Of a stretch of 14,038 nucleotides of DNA, positions 1-6,909 are shown in pieces. Within the stretch, counting starts at the first letter, position 1. Each line of letters opens with the position of its first letter. Both the position numbers and the translations under genes were made by a program. This stretch comes from Endomicrobiia bacterium (GTDB lineage: Bacteria > Elusimicrobiota > Endomicrobiia > PHAN01). Location: NCBI GenBank assembly GCA_030018875.1, contig JASEHK010000018.1, positions 1 to 14,038 of the forward strand. The letters are read 5' to 3'. The notes below the pieces were generated by a model. It was not told the origin of the DNA and did no database searches. It was given only the letters and a program-made list of their open reading frames with translations.

Positions 1-140
1 AGAAAAGCAAGGTCGTAACAGTTCGTAAAACTTCCGTCGACGCCGAGCAGGGCGTCGTCGATGACGTCCCATGCGTTTATGAGTTTGTGAAGCGGCAGCG
101 TCTTATCGGGGTTGAGTATTTTCTTAAGTCCCGTAACCAT
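1..140 (-). CDS. VirB4/TrbE/TraC-like conjugation ATPase, N-terminal fragment
   Basis: Only the first 46 codons are in the window; the gene runs off the left edge. The visible protein begins MVTGLKKILNPDKTLPLHKL and contains DALLGVDGSFTNCYDLAF. This looks like the opening of VirB4/TraC-type ATPases, where an early segment introduces what the cell sees of the substrate before the long N-terminal domain. The Walker motifs would be outside the window, so the assignment rests on this short segment and on position after VirB2-like and VirB3-like genes, which is the usual VirB2-B3-B4 order. The start at 140 is preceded by GGGGAG about 7 nt upstream. It overlaps the end of the VirB3-like gene by 17 nt, suggesting coupled translation. 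VirB4 proteins energise pilus assembly and substrate transfer at the inner membrane. Confidence 0.6.
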   Translation of the reverse strand, partial: MVTGLKKILNPDKTLPLHKLINAWDVIDDALLGVDGSFTNCYDLAF

Positions 141-387
141 CTTTCATCTCCCCGACGACGGAGTATTTATTCGGCGTCGTCAGATATACGAAAAGGTCCG
201 GCCAGCCGTAATGCCGTTCGCGGTGTTTCTTGGCGAACTTATATCCGGCTACGGAAACAATCGCGGACAATAACCACCAACTCAAAAGCAGCGGCAAAAA
301 CACCGCGAGCAATAATATCGCCGCGTCAAGCGGTTTCAACCCGACGAGATAATAAGTCGTCGAAATATTTTTGTAAGTATTTATCAT
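124..387 (-). CDS. VirB3/TrbD-like inner-membrane T4SS protein
   Basis: An 87-residue protein. A short N-terminal segment (NISTTYYLVGLKP, about residues 7-19) is followed by one long hydrophobic stretch or hairpin (about 21-49) and a basic, polar C-terminus rich in K, R and H. VirB3/TrbD proteins have about this size and layout and sit in the inner membrane next to the VirB4 ATPase. The start ATG overlaps the stop of the VirB2-like gene (ATGA, 384-387), and the 3' end overlaps the VirB4-like start by 17 nt. The order VirB2-VirB3-VirB4 supports the call more than the sequence alone, since VirB3 proteins are poorly conserved. The alternative is a generic small membrane protein of the conjugation operon. 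Confidence 0.6.
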   Translation of the reverse strand: MINTYKNISTTYYLVGLKPLDAAILLLAVFLPLLLSWWLLSAIVSVAGYKFAKKHRERHYGWPDLFVYLTTPNKYSVVGEMKDGYGT

Positions 388-674
388 CGGGCGAAACTTT
401 GCATGACATTCCAGATAATGCGGATGAGTACCAGAAACGCTCCTCCGCCGATCACCCAGCCCGCCCTCTGGAAAGCGTCTTCTTTGTGCATCATAAGACG
501 TATGGCCGCGAACGCTCCTCCGCCGACGAACGCGGCTCCGCCTATGCTGAATATCACGAAGTCAATCGCGCGTTTGTTGAAGTTCTCGATGTCCTGTATC
601 GAGCCCTCTCCGTACTGCGCCCACGCGACGCTTGCGACGCAAAGCAACAACAACGAAAAAAACAATTTCTTCAT
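384..674 (-). CDS. VirB2/TrbC-like conjugative pilin
   Basis: A 96-residue pro-pilin. The signal peptide MKKLFFSLLLLCVASVAWA is followed by a likely cleavage before QYGEG. The mature part has a short polar helix (IQDIENFNKRAIDF) and two glycine- and alanine-rich membrane helices (about residues 39-62 and 71-93), separated by a short polar loop with HKEDAFQRAG. This is the size and topology of VirB2/TrbC major pilins, which are stored in the inner membrane and polymerise into the conjugative pilus. A strong ribosome-binding site (AGGAGG, 8 nt from the ATG) precedes it, fitting a highly expressed subunit. It lies 17 nt downstream of the HAMP gene and overlaps the VirB3-like gene by 4 nt. Confidence 0.75.
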   Translation of the reverse strand: MKKLFFSLLLLCVASVAWAQYGEGSIQDIENFNKRAIDFVIFSIGGAAFVGGGAFAAIRLMMHKEDAFQRAGWVIGGGAFLVLIRIIWNVMQSFAR

Positions 675-691
675 AATAACGCCTCCTTGTT

Positions 692-1258
692 TTATTTTGC
701 TTTCCCATCGGCGACTTCGCCGCGCTTTAACCTTGGGGCTTCGGTCTCGGAGATTGGCTCGGCAAGCAGTTTCTCTCCTGCGAGGATTTTTTCGCGAAGA
801 TTCTTTATCATCTCGTTGAAAGAAATCTCGATGTCCTTCAATTCGTCGCCCTTGCGGATTTTAACCGTGTGGGTTAAATCGCCGCGCCCGACGGCTTCCA
901 TCGACTTTTGGAATCTGTAAAGCGGGCCCGCGATTTTATGCGTCAGGTAAAGCGCCGCCAAAGCGACCGTCGCGCACGATACGGCAAAACCGGCCAATAA
1001 AGCGTAATTCACCCGCCCAAGCAACATTTGTATTCGCGGATGATTGAATTTGACGAGTTCCTCGACGGCAAAAAAGTAAAATACCCCGAAAGGCACCGCG
1101 CCCGCCAAAGTCATTGAAACTAGCGCGATAAAAGCAATCTTTAATTGCAGCCGGGGCTTGACGATAAATCTGCGCCGCCTCTGCCCGAACAACTTCTCTT
1201 GTTCCGTTCGCCGAGGGGATTTTAAACTTTCCCGAAGAAGCAATCGCATAATAAACAT
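692..1258 (-). CDS. Two-helix membrane protein with a HAMP domain and no output domain
   Basis: A 188-residue protein. An arginine-rich cytoplasmic N-terminus (1-39) leads to a first membrane helix (about 40-63), a short periplasmic loop (about 64-85), a second helix (about 86-105) and a HAMP domain (about 106-158, with THKIAGPLYRF and GRGDLTHTVKIRKGDE). The tail is about 30 polar residues. HAMP domains relay conformational signals in histidine kinases and chemoreceptors, but no kinase, methyl-accepting or cyclase domain follows here. Stand-alone HAMP proteins of this type exist in several deep-branching diderms, and their role is unclear. The gene has an excellent ribosome-binding site (AGGAGG, 8 nt upstream). 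It sits between the PorV-TPR gene (21 nt gap) and the pilin gene (17 nt gap), so it is probably co-expressed with the conjugation genes. Confidence 0.75.
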   Translation of the reverse strand: MFIMRLLLRESLKSPRRTEQEKLFGQRRRRFIVKPRLQLKIAFIALVSMTLAGAVPFGVFYFFAVEELVKFNHPRIQMLLGRVNYALLAGFAVSCATVALAALYLTHKIAGPLYRFQKSMEAVGRGDLTHTVKIRKGDELKDIEISFNEMIKNLREKILAGEKLLAEPISETEAPRLKRGEVADGKAK

Positions 1259-1279
1259 AATAATGCCCTCCTTAAAACT

Positions 1280-3652
1280 TCACCGCAGCCGCCGCCTCAT
1301 TTTGTTTATCTCGCCCTCGCTCATAAAGAGTTTTAGTTTCAGCAATTCCTTCTCGGCGACGGCGTAGTCGCCTTTGGCGCCGAGGATGTCCGCGGCCGCG
1401 CGAACGCTCTTTACGTAGTCGGCGCGGATTTTCTCAATCTCTTTTAACTCCGGGCCCGGCTCCGCAGGACGTCTTTCAGGCGACTTGTAGCCACCCCGTT
1501 GCTCGTAAACTTCGGCGGACATTTCCATCCACTCGCCGGGTCTGGGCGCCGCCGCCGGCGTTCTCTTTTTGGGTTTGACTTCCTCGTAAATATCTTTAAG
1601 CCCCAGGGCGGGCTCGGCTTTGTCGTCGGGATCCAAATCGTAAGCGCTAAGATACGACTGATACGCTTTTACGAGGTCGCCCCGACTCCGATAAATCTTT
1701 GCGCCCAGGACGAATTCTTTTATGCGGTTCGCAACGACGGTTTTTTCGTATTCATCCCGCAAAGCGTCCACATCCGCGTCTTTGACTTTTACATCTGCGT
1801 CGATTCTTTTTTCCGTCAGACGGAAATACAGGGGATAGACATATTCCTGGGCGGGGTTAAACCGCATAAGATTGAAAATGACCTCGCGGGCGGATGAGTC
1901 CGCGTTTTTTGCGTAGTGTTCCGCCGCGGTGTAATACAACCGCTCGGAGTAAAGCCGGTCTTTGGTAGATAGTTTCTTTTTCTTGTCCGACCCATCAGCC
2001 GCCTTCTTGCGGCTTGTTCTGGCGGCAGAGTTCTTTTCGTCAACGGCCAACGCCCTCTCGGAGGCGATGAGCGAGTCGGCGTAATTTTTCTTATTAAATT
2101 CTTCTTCGGCTTTTACGACGAGCGACGAAACATATTTTTGTTTCGCCTCGTCAATGTATTTTCTCATGTCGTAATAAACGAACGATTCGCCGTCTAAGGT
2201 TTTGAGTTTCGCAAGGTTCAATTCCGCCTGCTCGAAATCGTTTGAGGCGGCAGCCGCGCGCACAAGCGCTACCAGAGCGTCCACCGTGTCCTGCTTAAGT
2301 TGTTTGACTCTCAAGCCGCGTTGCGCCGCCTCGTTATAGGTGCGTTCCAAAAGGACTTTGGTATCGGCGTCTTCGGGCGAAATGTTCAGCGACTCGACGG
2401 AGGTTTTGTAACTCGACAGATAATCGCCTTTCTGAAACTGCTCCAAAGCCCGGTCCCGGGCGGTCCCTATTTTGCCAGCGGCGGATAAGTCCCGCGCCTG
2501 TTTCAAGAGATCCGCGGCGTCCCGCCTCGACGGCAAAAGATAAACACTTCGCTCCAAGAGAGCGACGGCGGATTCATAATTGCGCTTATCCGACAACTCC
2601 CGCGCGGTTTTGCACTGTATCGCGTAGAGACGTTCCACGCGCGTGTAAACCGCCATAAAATGGGCGAAGTCCTCGTCTTCGTCCTCGGGGGCCTCGCCCC
2701 AGTAAAACACAACGCCAATGCGATGAAAATAAGCGTACGACTTAAAATCGATGGCGTAATCGAATTGATAGTCGCCCAATTTCGCGCCCGCGCCCAAAGT
2801 AAGCGTATCGTTAAATCCGGCGCGCAGGGTGTATCTGTTAAGTAGCGAGTGCTCGGTGCCGTAAGCAAGCCGCGCGTCGCCGGCATCGGTGTCGTGTATC
2901 ACGTCGGTATAAATACTTGTCTTGTCGTAATGAAACGTCTGCTTTGAGGGATTGTAACGGAAAAATACCGGCACAACCATGGCCGCGCCCGCTCTATACG
3001 TCGTCGGATACGCCTCTTTTTGGGACTTTAATTGCATCACCGGCCGGATAATGCTCTGGCCGGCAATGCCCAGATGGACTTGCGAGCGATTTCCAAAAAT
3101 AAACGGTCCGCGAAACGCTCGGCCGACGCCGGCGTCAAGACCGATGTTTCCGGCGGTTACTCCGTTGAAATCGAAGTAAAGATAATTGAGATTAAGACCC
3201 GCAAGGATGCCCAGCGATTCTCTTAAATCCGCCGCGAGCGTTCCCGTCATAAGCCACTGACTTGTATTGACGGCGCGAGGGTTTGAGTCAATCGCCTCTC
3301 TTAGTTCTATGTCGCCCGAGCGCAGGTTTATTCCGGAAAGACCCATTATTGTTTTGTCGCTCAATTCCTGTCCGAGCGAAAAAAAGTTGTACATCGCCCC
3401 GTCGAAAAGCGCGTAATGTGACAGCGACAAACTCCCGCGCTTTATTGCGGCGGGCAACGCCGGATTGTAAAAATACCCCGACATATCGTTTAAGAAAGCG
3501 GTCGCCGTCTCCCCACGGCCATAGGCCTGAACCGACGGGCCGTGAGAGAGAAAATGCTTTCGCGCGCCCGAGGCGGCCGCAAGTTGTTCTACTGTTACAG
3601 TAAAACAGTAGAACAACAGTAGAATACTGATAGTAACGTTGCGCCGTTTCAT
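1280..3652 (-). CDS. PorV/UPF0164-like outer-membrane beta-barrel fused to TPR repeats
   Basis: A 790-residue protein. A signal peptide (about 1-28) leads into a barrel-type region (about 30-335) with the early YGRGETATAFLNDMSGYFYNPA segment typical of PorV/PorQ/UPF0164 proteins, where a YNPA motif opens the barrel. Alternating hydrophobic strands continue to about FHRIGVVFYWGE. From about residue 345 to the end it is alpha-helical, with repeated TPR-like units (for example KRNYESAVALLERSVYLLP and RGDLVKAYQSYLSAYDLDP) and charged linkers. PorV proteins are outer-membrane partners of type IX secretion, but here the fused TPR part suggests a periplasmic scaffold; no type IX motor gene is in view. 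The start overlaps the preceding gene's stop (ATGA, 3649-3652) and has no Shine-Dalgarno sequence, implying translational coupling. The signal-peptide codons contain a dense cluster of octamer sites. Confidence 0.7.
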   Translation of the reverse strand: MKRRNVTISILLLFYCFTVTVEQLAAASGARKHFLSHGPSVQAYGRGETATAFLNDMSGYFYNPALPAAIKRGSLSLSHYALFDGAMYNFFSLGQELSDKTIMGLSGINLRSGDIELREAIDSNPRAVNTSQWLMTGTLAADLRESLGILAGLNLNYLYFDFNGVTAGNIGLDAGVGRAFRGPFIFGNRSQVHLGIAGQSIIRPVMQLKSQKEAYPTTYRAGAAMVVPVFFRYNPSKQTFHYDKTSIYTDVIHDTDAGDARLAYGTEHSLLNRYTLRAGFNDTLTLGAGAKLGDYQFDYAIDFKSYAYFHRIGVVFYWGEAPEDEDEDFAHFMAVYTRVERLYAIQCKTARELSDKRNYESAVALLERSVYLLPSRRDAADLLKQARDLSAAGKIGTARDRALEQFQKGDYLSSYKTSVESLNISPEDADTKVLLERTYNEAAQRGLRVKQLKQDTVDALVALVRAAAASNDFEQAELNLAKLKTLDGESFVYYDMRKYIDEAKQKYVSSLVVKAEEEFNKKNYADSLIASERALAVDEKNSAARTSRKKAADGSDKKKKLSTKDRLYSERLYYTAAEHYAKNADSSAREVIFNLMRFNPAQEYVYPLYFRLTEKRIDADVKVKDADVDALRDEYEKTVVANRIKEFVLGAKIYRSRGDLVKAYQSYLSAYDLDPDDKAEPALGLKDIYEEVKPKKRTPAAAPRPGEWMEMSAEVYEQRGGYKSPERRPAEPGPELKEIEKIRADYVKSVRAAADILGAKGDYAVAEKELLKLKLFMSEGEINKMRRRLR
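3583..3625. promoter_or_regulatory. Octamer-site cluster inside the PorV-like gene (putative RHH operator/parS)
   Basis: Two 14-bp arms, GTTGTTCTACTGTT (3583-3596) and AACAGTAGAACAAC (3604-3617), form a perfect inverted repeat around a 7-nt centre. They hold exact octamers GTTCTACT (3586-3593) and AGTAGAAC (3607-3614). One-mismatch copies follow at 3599-3606 (AGTAAAAC) and 3618-3625 (AGTAGAAT, 11 bp after the exact copy). The cluster lies 27-70 nt inside the coding sequence, in the signal-peptide codons. Because the same octamer appears at parA and in the RHH gene, a protein-binding role is more likely than chance. An RNA hairpin affecting translation is an alternative. Confidence 0.6.
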
Positions 3653-4809
3653 TTTATTATCAAAAGCCGCGCGCGATCGCGGCTTTGACTTCCGTCGGAG
3701 TATCGTTTTATTATCACGACAACATAAGGCCCTGAATAAAGTATTCGTCCTGCGTCGTCTCTGCCGTCGTAGGTAATTTCATTCGCGCCGCGCAAAAGCC
3801 CGTCGAACTCTTTGCGCCAACACAAATCGCCGAGTTCCGTGTAGACGCTTACTTCGGCGGAGCCGCTTTGGGCCATATCAAAAACAATTTTCGTTGGGCC
3901 GATGTTAGGGTCAAAAGGATTCGGATAATTGAACGCCTTGCCGGACGCGGGCCGCTCGATGGTCTTGAAACGCCACACCGGCGATGGCGATGACACGCCG
4001 TAAATATTGATTGCCTCGACTTGCCAGAGGTAGTCCTTGCCGTAGTCGAGCGATTGGACTTCGTAGGTTGTTGCGTAGCCATCGTAAATTATGGACATCG
4101 AAGCGGTGTTTGTTCCGAGATAAACTTTATACCGCAATGTCCCGGATAAGTCCGGATCAAGCGCCGCCCAGGACAAAACTATTTTCGCGCTTGAGACGGT
4201 TTTGCCGTCGGTAACTCCGGTGTTTTCAAAACTTGATGGCTGACGACTTACGACGAAAGAACTCATAGAAAGCCGATACTCTTCGGCGCGATTGGGATTG
4301 CGGACGGCGTATTGATAAACGTATACGCCCGTCGAGAGCGTGACTTCGCCGGCGTAAAGCCATCCGCCGTCGGACTCTTGATTGAAACTTAAAACTAATG
4401 ATGAAAATGTTCCCGCGCCTCTAAGACGATAATCCACTTTCGGGTAACCTGCCGACGGCAGTGTGCCGTAAGGGTCGAAATAAAGCGTGTTGAAAGTCGT
4501 CTTTCCCGGAGAAGTGTTGACCCAATAGTATGCGTGCCGCCACCAGAGCATCGGCGGCTCGCTTATTATCAGATAATCAACCCAGTTGAAAAATCCTGTG
4601 CGGATTTCTATTTCATCGAGAGATTTTTTCTCGGGCGATAACATTGACACAAGTCCGTCCGTCTCCACCCAGTCGGAAACGCTCCACATCCGGCAGGGTT
4701 CAAGAACGAAAAATACTTCGATATTCTCTTTGACGGCCACTCCGGCGACCGCCTCTCCGACAGGCAAAAGCAAAAACAGTAATATCGCAAACGACTTCCG
4801 TGCGGTCAT
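3649..4809 (-). CDS. Secreted FN3 protein with T9SS-CTD/FlgD-Ig-like C-terminal domain
   Basis: A 386-residue exported protein starting MTARKSFAILLFLLLPVGEA, with a signal peptide of about 22 residues. A longer reading frame extends upstream to 4947, but the start at 4809 is chosen because it begins with the signal peptide and overlaps the previous stop (ATGA, 4806-4809). Residues 23-190 are not recognised; 120-185 look like a beta-sandwich (GVYVYQYAV). Residues about 203-284 form a fibronectin type III domain (SSAKIVLSW, YKVYLGT, YLWQVEAINIYG). The last 93 residues begin YPNPFDP and end in ILYSGPYVVVIIKRYSDG...RLLIIK, the pattern shared by FlgD-Ig-like domains and type A C-terminal sorting domains of type IX secretion. 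The next gene encodes a PorV-like barrel, the known partner of such cargo, so surface exposure is plausible. Confidence 0.7.
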   Translation of the reverse strand: MTARKSFAILLFLLLPVGEAVAGVAVKENIEVFFVLEPCRMWSVSDWVETDGLVSMLSPEKKSLDEIEIRTGFFNWVDYLIISEPPMLWWRHAYYWVNTSPGKTTFNTLYFDPYGTLPSAGYPKVDYRLRGAGTFSSLVLSFNQESDGGWLYAGEVTLSTGVYVYQYAVRNPNRAEEYRLSMSSFVVSRQPSSFENTGVTDGKTVSSAKIVLSWAALDPDLSGTLRYKVYLGTNTASMSIIYDGYATTYEVQSLDYGKDYLWQVEAINIYGVSSPSPVWRFKTIERPASGKAFNYPNPFDPNIGPTKIVFDMAQSGSAEVSVYTELGDLCWRKEFDGLLRGANEITYDGRDDAGRILYSGPYVVVIIKRYSDGSQSRDRARLLIIK

Positions 4810-5834
4810 ATTTTTATGATGTAGCACAAAGCAAAGTAAGGCGGACGGTTTTCGTGCGCCCCGCCGCTGCCCTGAGCGTTTATAGTATGACCATGAGAAC
4901 CCGCGTTGCTTGTTGTGCCGGTTACCCAGGTGTTGTAAACGGTCCATACACCACTTCCGTCCTTTACCGTGGTGATCGTGGCGCGCTCATAAGAATGAGT
5001 GTGTGCTCCATCCGTCCCCGTGGTTCCGGTGTGATTATGCGACGGTATCTCGCTGAGCGATAGTGTCACCGTATTCGCTCCGCCGGTATTGCCGACGGTG
5101 TAACTTGAGCCCGCCCCGACGATAAACCGGTCCCGCAAGTTCGGCAGTTGAAAAGTCGTAACGCCGTCGCCGACGCCGTGGACGGTGCTGATAGCCGCAA
5201 ACAGCCGCGCGTAAGTCGTCCGCGATATTGCGCTTCCGTCGCATAAGAGCCAGCCGCCTGGTATTGACGCCTGCGTCCCGCCCCACATAAGAATCGTTCC
5301 GACGGGAAGCCAAGATTCGACATACCCCTTTGTGGCGCCGTCGTCGTAAGCGGTTGGCGTGGAGACGTTGACAATCCTGTTGTTTTCTGCGCTGACGGTA
5401 AACGTGGTCACCGCAAGTTCGGTCATGTTGCCGATTGTAACCGTCACGGTTCCGGACGTCTTTGTTATGCCTTCGGCGGTTCGGGAGTGCAAGGCATATA
5501 CTCCCGCGGCGATTTTTTCTCTTGGCGAAAGTATTTTTCCGGAGACGGTCGTCTCAAGCCAAAAATCTTTCCAGCGCCAGTCAACGCCCGAGGGTTGCAT
5601 AGCATAACTGAACGTCCCCGTAGTAACGGCGACAACGACATCGCCCGACGACCAGACAGGAACGCCGCCCGTCTCGATGGCGTAGATTTTGAAGTTCATC
5701 GTCCGGTTTGCGGTAATTGGCTGGCCGTATTCTCTTAAGCGTCCCTGATAGTTAATTTCGTTGGGGACTTCGGCAAAAGCCGGCGAAACAAAAAGCGTCA
5801 ATCCTGCAAAAAGTAAAAATAACGTTTTTCTCAT
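4806..5834 (-). CDS. Secreted phage tail-collar (microcystin-dependent-protein-like) adhesin
   Basis: A 342-residue protein with signal peptide MRKTLFLLFAGLTLFVSPAFA. Residues about 26-120 form an N-terminal module (NYQGRLREYGQPI, FKIYAIETGG, LSPREKIAAGVYAL) seen on many secreted fibre-type proteins of deep-branching diderms. Residues about 176-245 are a tail-collar domain (LPVGTILMWGG, GGWLLCDGSAISRTTYARLF, FQLPNLRDRFIVGAG). The C-terminus carries three HxH motifs (266-268, 278-280, 314-316) and ends ENRPPYFALCYIIKI, as in tail-fibre tips where such histidines bind metal. In phages this domain builds receptor-binding fibre tips; here a signal peptide and no other phage gene argue for a host-style surface adhesin. 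The start overlaps the RHH stop (ATGA, 5831-5834) and is preceded by AAAGGAGG. Position between partition and pilus genes suggests a contact role in mating, which is inferred. Confidence 0.75.
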   Translation of the reverse strand: MRKTLFLLFAGLTLFVSPAFAEVPNEINYQGRLREYGQPITANRTMNFKIYAIETGGVPVWSSGDVVVAVTTGTFSYAMQPSGVDWRWKDFWLETTVSGKILSPREKIAAGVYALHSRTAEGITKTSGTVTVTIGNMTELAVTTFTVSAENNRIVNVSTPTAYDDGATKGYVESWLPVGTILMWGGTQASIPGGWLLCDGSAISRTTYARLFAAISTVHGVGDGVTTFQLPNLRDRFIVGAGSSYTVGNTGGANTVTLSLSEIPSHNHTGTTGTDGAHTHSYERATITTVKDGSGVWTVYNTWVTGTTSNAGSHGHTINAQGSGGAHENRPPYFALCYIIKI

Positions 5835-6157
5835 AATGCCTCCTTTAATAACTCACTTACTATCGCGGATATGCTCTTACCGCTCGCCGCCGACTTTGTT
5901 CTCAATTTTTCCGCGACTTCCAACGGAAGCCAAAGCGCCATCTGTGTCAAGCCCTTTTTCTTCCAAACGCGCCGGTATTTCTCCACACGGCCGCGATTCC
6001 GTTCTACTAATGTTCTACTAACGTCACGCAAAGCGTTGCGCGGTTTTTCCGACGATAAGCCCGGTTGTTCTACTGTAACCTTGTTTTTTGTTCTACTAAC
6101 GCCGGCGGAGGGGAAAAACATACCTGCGGCGCGTTCGCTTATCGAAGGTTTATTCAT
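5831..6157 (-). CDS. Ribbon-helix-helix partition protein (ParG/omega-like ParB)
   Basis: A 108-residue basic protein. Residues about 68-108 match a ribbon-helix-helix fold: a short strand (TQMALWLP), helix LEVAEKLRTKSAAS, the turn GKSIS and a second helix AIVSELLKEAL. The N-terminal 65 residues are polar and basic (RNRGRVEKYRRVWKKKG) and probably flexible, as in ParG, where such a tail stimulates the ParA ATPase. The gene overlaps the end of parA by 8 nt and has a good ribosome-binding site (AAGGAAG), which fits a type Ib partition pair in which this protein binds the centromere and represses the operon. Four exact copies of GTTCTACT lie inside its coding sequence. It is translationally coupled to the collar gene downstream. 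It could instead act only as a transcription regulator. Confidence 0.75.
   Translation of the reverse strand: MNKPSISERAAGMFFPSAGVSRTKNKVTVEQPGLSSEKPRNALRDVSRTLVERNRGRVEKYRRVWKKKGLTQMALWLPLEVAEKLRTKSAASGKSISAIVSELLKEAL
6001..6097. promoter_or_regulatory. Four exact octamer sites inside the RHH gene (putative parS/operator)
   Basis: Exact GTTCTACT copies lie at 6001-6008, 6012-6019, 6067-6074 and 6090-6097. The start-to-start spacings within the pairs are 11 and 23 bp, near one and two helical turns, and all four point the same way. The coding frame differs: the copies at 6012 and 6090 encode Ser-Arg-Thr, while those at 6001 and 6067 encode Val-Glu-Arg or Val-Glu-Gln. The repeat is thus conserved as DNA rather than as peptide. 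They probably form a binding array for the RHH protein itself. Confidence 0.6.
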
Positions 6158-6881
6158 TTTCCACTTCCTTTGCCATGGCCGCGTATTGCCCGGCTTGTTC
6201 GCAATTTTTGTCGTACTCGAATATAGGCGCGCCGGCCGTAGCGGCGTACGGGAATTTGATTGTGCGGCTTATGACCGCGTTAAAAACTTCAAATCGCTTC
6301 TTAACTTCATTCACCGCTTCGGCCGCGTGGAGAGTCCCCTTGTTGTACATCGTAAAAAGAATTTTCATTTTAAGCCCGGCATTTACCTGCCGCGCTTGTT
6401 CCACGATTTTCATAAAAGCCGCAAGAGCCCGCACCGCGGGAAACTCGCATTGGACCGGCACGATAAGCAAGTCGGCCGCCACAATGGCATTGGCGGTAAG
6501 AACGCTTAAAGAGGGGGGAGAATCTATGACGATATAGTCGTAACTTTCGGCGAAACGCTCAAGAGATTTTTTTAGTATGCGCTCAAACGCTATCCTGCCG
6601 GGAAACTCGATTTCAGCGGCCGCAAGATCAAGCGTGGCAGGTATAATGTCCAAATTTTTTCTCAGCGCTGTCGGAACGGCAACACCGCCCGTCAAAAGAG
6701 CATAAGTGTCGCCGCCGGACTGAACCTCGGCGTCAATTTTAAGCGCGGCGCTCAAACCCGCCTGCGGGTCCATATCCACGAGCAAAACCTTATTCTTGCG
6801 TCGCGCGAGTTCGGCCGCGAGATTTACCGCGGTGGTTGTTTTTCCGACGCCGCCTTTGTGATTTGCGATTGTGATTATCAT
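6150..6881 (-). CDS. parA: ParA-type partition ATPase
   Basis: A 243-residue ParA/MinD-superfamily ATPase. The deviant Walker A motif KGGVGKTT is at residues 9-16, Walker A' (VDMDPQAG) at about 35-42, and Walker B (YDYIVIDSPPSLS) at about 114-126. There is no N-terminal helix-turn-helix, so it is the short, type Ib form normally paired with a small RHH protein, which is what follows. It moves plasmid copies apart by dynamic binding to nucleoid DNA. The start at 6881 (MIITIANHKGG) matches the usual family start. An in-frame ATG at 6911 would add ten residues (MFYCNNRTET) but would place the palindromic site within the coding region. parA lies just after the replication gene and overlaps the RHH gene by 8 nt. 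Confidence 0.9.
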   Translation of the reverse strand: MIITIANHKGGVGKTTTAVNLAAELARRKNKVLLVDMDPQAGLSAALKIDAEVQSGGDTYALLTGGVAVPTALRKNLDIIPATLDLAAAEIEFPGRIAFERILKKSLERFAESYDYIVIDSPPSLSVLTANAIVAADLLIVPVQCEFPAVRALAAFMKIVEQARQVNAGLKMKILFTMYNKGTLHAAEAVNEVKKRFEVFNAVISRTIKFPYAATAGAPIFEYDKNCEQAGQYAAMAKEVENE

Positions 6882-6888
6882 GGTTTCT

Positions 6889-6909
6889 GTTCTATTGTTA
6901 CAGTAGAAC
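6889..6909. promoter_or_regulatory. 21-bp palindrome of octamer sites at the parA start (operator)
   Basis: On the + strand GTTCTATTGTTACAGTAGAAC is an inverted repeat with one mismatch. It joins a one-mismatch octamer (6889-6896) with an exact AGTAGAAC (6902-6909). It lies between the rep stop codon (6917) and the chosen parA start (6881), the expected place for autorepression of a par operon. An AT-rich TTATATAA (6917-6924) next to it could serve as a -10 element, though I see no convincing -35. Confidence 0.6.

Noticed and set aside
871..879. GGGTTAAAT, an inverted match to the iteron start
   Set aside because: A lone 9-bp match inside the HAMP gene without the rest of the iteron; probably chance.
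87..920. 277-residue + strand open frame
   Set aside because: It is antisense to the VirB3-like, pilin and HAMP genes, has low-complexity basic composition and no domain.
4810..4947. Extended N-terminus of the FN3 protein
   Set aside because: The extra 46 residues overlap the collar gene in another frame and hide the signal peptide; the ATGA start at 4809 is better.
4806..5834. Prophage tail gene
   Set aside because: No other phage structural, lysis or packaging gene is near, and the protein has a signal peptide, so a surface protein fits better.
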